Source of the DNA: Deltaproteobacteria bacterium
Lineage (GTDB): Bacteria; Myxococcota_A; UBA796; UBA9615
Assembly (NCBI GenBank): GCA_029261955.1
Contig: JAJDAI010000137.1
Span: 1 to 6,560, forward strand
Length of the DNA stretch: 6,560 nt
Reading direction: 5' to 3'
The notes below the pieces were generated by a model, which saw nothing but the letters and a program-made list of their open reading frames with translations, was not told the origin of the DNA and did not search any database. Both the position numbers and the translations under genes were made by a program. Below, piece by piece: positions 6,247-6,560 of this stretch (positions are counted from its first letter, which is position 1; each line of letters starts with the position of its first letter).

Positions 6247-6560
6247 TCAGTCCTGGAGCGGGCCCTTCGGGCTCGGGCGCTTCGGGGCCTCTCCGCGCGA
6301 CTTGAGCGGCCCGTCGTTCCGGATGCGGGACACGACCCGGTCGTTGACCACCTGCTCGCGGCGCCAGGCCCGCAGGCCCTGCTCGGGGCAGTAGTCGCGC
6401 TCCGTCACGGCGCGGTAGTCGCCGAAGTCGGTCACGCAGCGCGAGGTCACGCCGCCTTCGCAGACCGCGTACTCGAGCATCTCGCAGCCGTGGGTCACCT
6501 CGCCCTCCTCGGTCGCGTGCTCGCCGTACCAGGCGTCGCCCACTTCGACCTCGCCGCGCA
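6247..6560 (-). CDS. Unrecognised Cys-containing protein (5' truncated)
   Basis: A - strand frame open from the right edge to TGA at 6249-6247. About 103 codons are visible; an internal GTG at 6543 exists, but the frame continues upstream as RGEVEV, so the true start is probably outside. I do not recognise a family. Counting from GTG 6543, Cys residues are at 20, 28, 36 and 52 (spacing 7, 7 and 15), in a context rich in acidic and aromatic residues (HGCEMLEYAVC, VTERDYCPEQGLRAW). The last 30 residues are basic and Pro-rich (RGEAPKRPSPKGPLQD) and probably disordered. Codon use looks like that of the neighbours, with G or C in most third positions, which supports a real gene. The Cys could bind metal or form disulphides; nothing decides between these. 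Confidence 0.6.
   Translation of the reverse strand, partial: RGEVEVGDAWYGEHATEEGEVTHGCEMLEYAVCEGGVTSRCVTDFGDYRAVTERDYCPEQGLRAWRREQVVNDRVVSRIRNDGPLKSRGEAPKRPSPKGPLQD

Noticed and set aside
5210..6394. 394-residue open frame on the + strand
   Set aside because: Antisense to the DUF2461 gene, whose family motifs are unmistakable; also crosses two gene boundaries.

Overview
The window is very G+C rich (roughly 70%, judged by eye) and tightly packed, with third codon positions almost always G or C. A surface protein carries MopE-type metal-binding motifs, an Asp-rich linker and a C-terminal Cys/hydrophobic/RRRR tail of the MYXO-CTERM kind. Elsewhere there are FHA and kinase-fold regulatory proteins. 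Together these point to a myxobacterium-like organism (Myxococcota or a neighbouring former deltaproteobacterial lineage). This assignment is an inference from content only. I see no rRNA, tRNA, CRISPR array, insertion sequence or phage gene.

Layout, left to right. (1) The 3' part of a + strand gene for a tandem RCK/TrkA-N NAD-binding protein (2-889) converges on (2) a - strand YchJ-like SEC-C protein (905-1309, or to 1345). (3) Divergent from that, a + strand membrane-anchored FHA protein with a Fis-like helical tail (1425-2051) has a -10-like box, a strong leader hairpin and a clear Shine-Dalgarno. (4) A - strand TetR-family repressor (2068-2700) is divergent from (5) a secreted MopE-motif surface protein (2775-4127). 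A perfect 14-bp palindrome lies between their start codons. (6) After a 225-base gap comes a + strand gene (4353-5510) that I read as a catalytically dead protein-kinase fold fused to an OmpR/PhoB-type winged helix. The gap holds a 7-bp direct repeat with 11-bp pitch. (7) A DUF2461 protein (5504-6181, -) overlaps the end of gene 6 by 7 bases. (8) The 3' part of an unrecognised Cys-containing gene (6247-6560, -) runs off the right edge.

How the genes may work together. There is no long operon; most genes sit alone or in divergent/convergent pairs. The best-supported regulatory unit is the TetR/surface-protein pair: the palindrome lies where the -35 regions of both divergent promoters should be, so one bound TetR dimer could control both. 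Four of the six visible starts (TetR, surface protein, kinase-like regulator, DUF2461) have TANNNT exactly 6 or 7 bases before the start codon and no well-placed Shine-Dalgarno, which suggests leaderless transcripts. The most unusual item is the pseudokinase-winged-helix fusion together with the PhoB-box-like repeat upstream of its own gene, which suggests a self-regulated one-component regulator whose input domain is a dead kinase.
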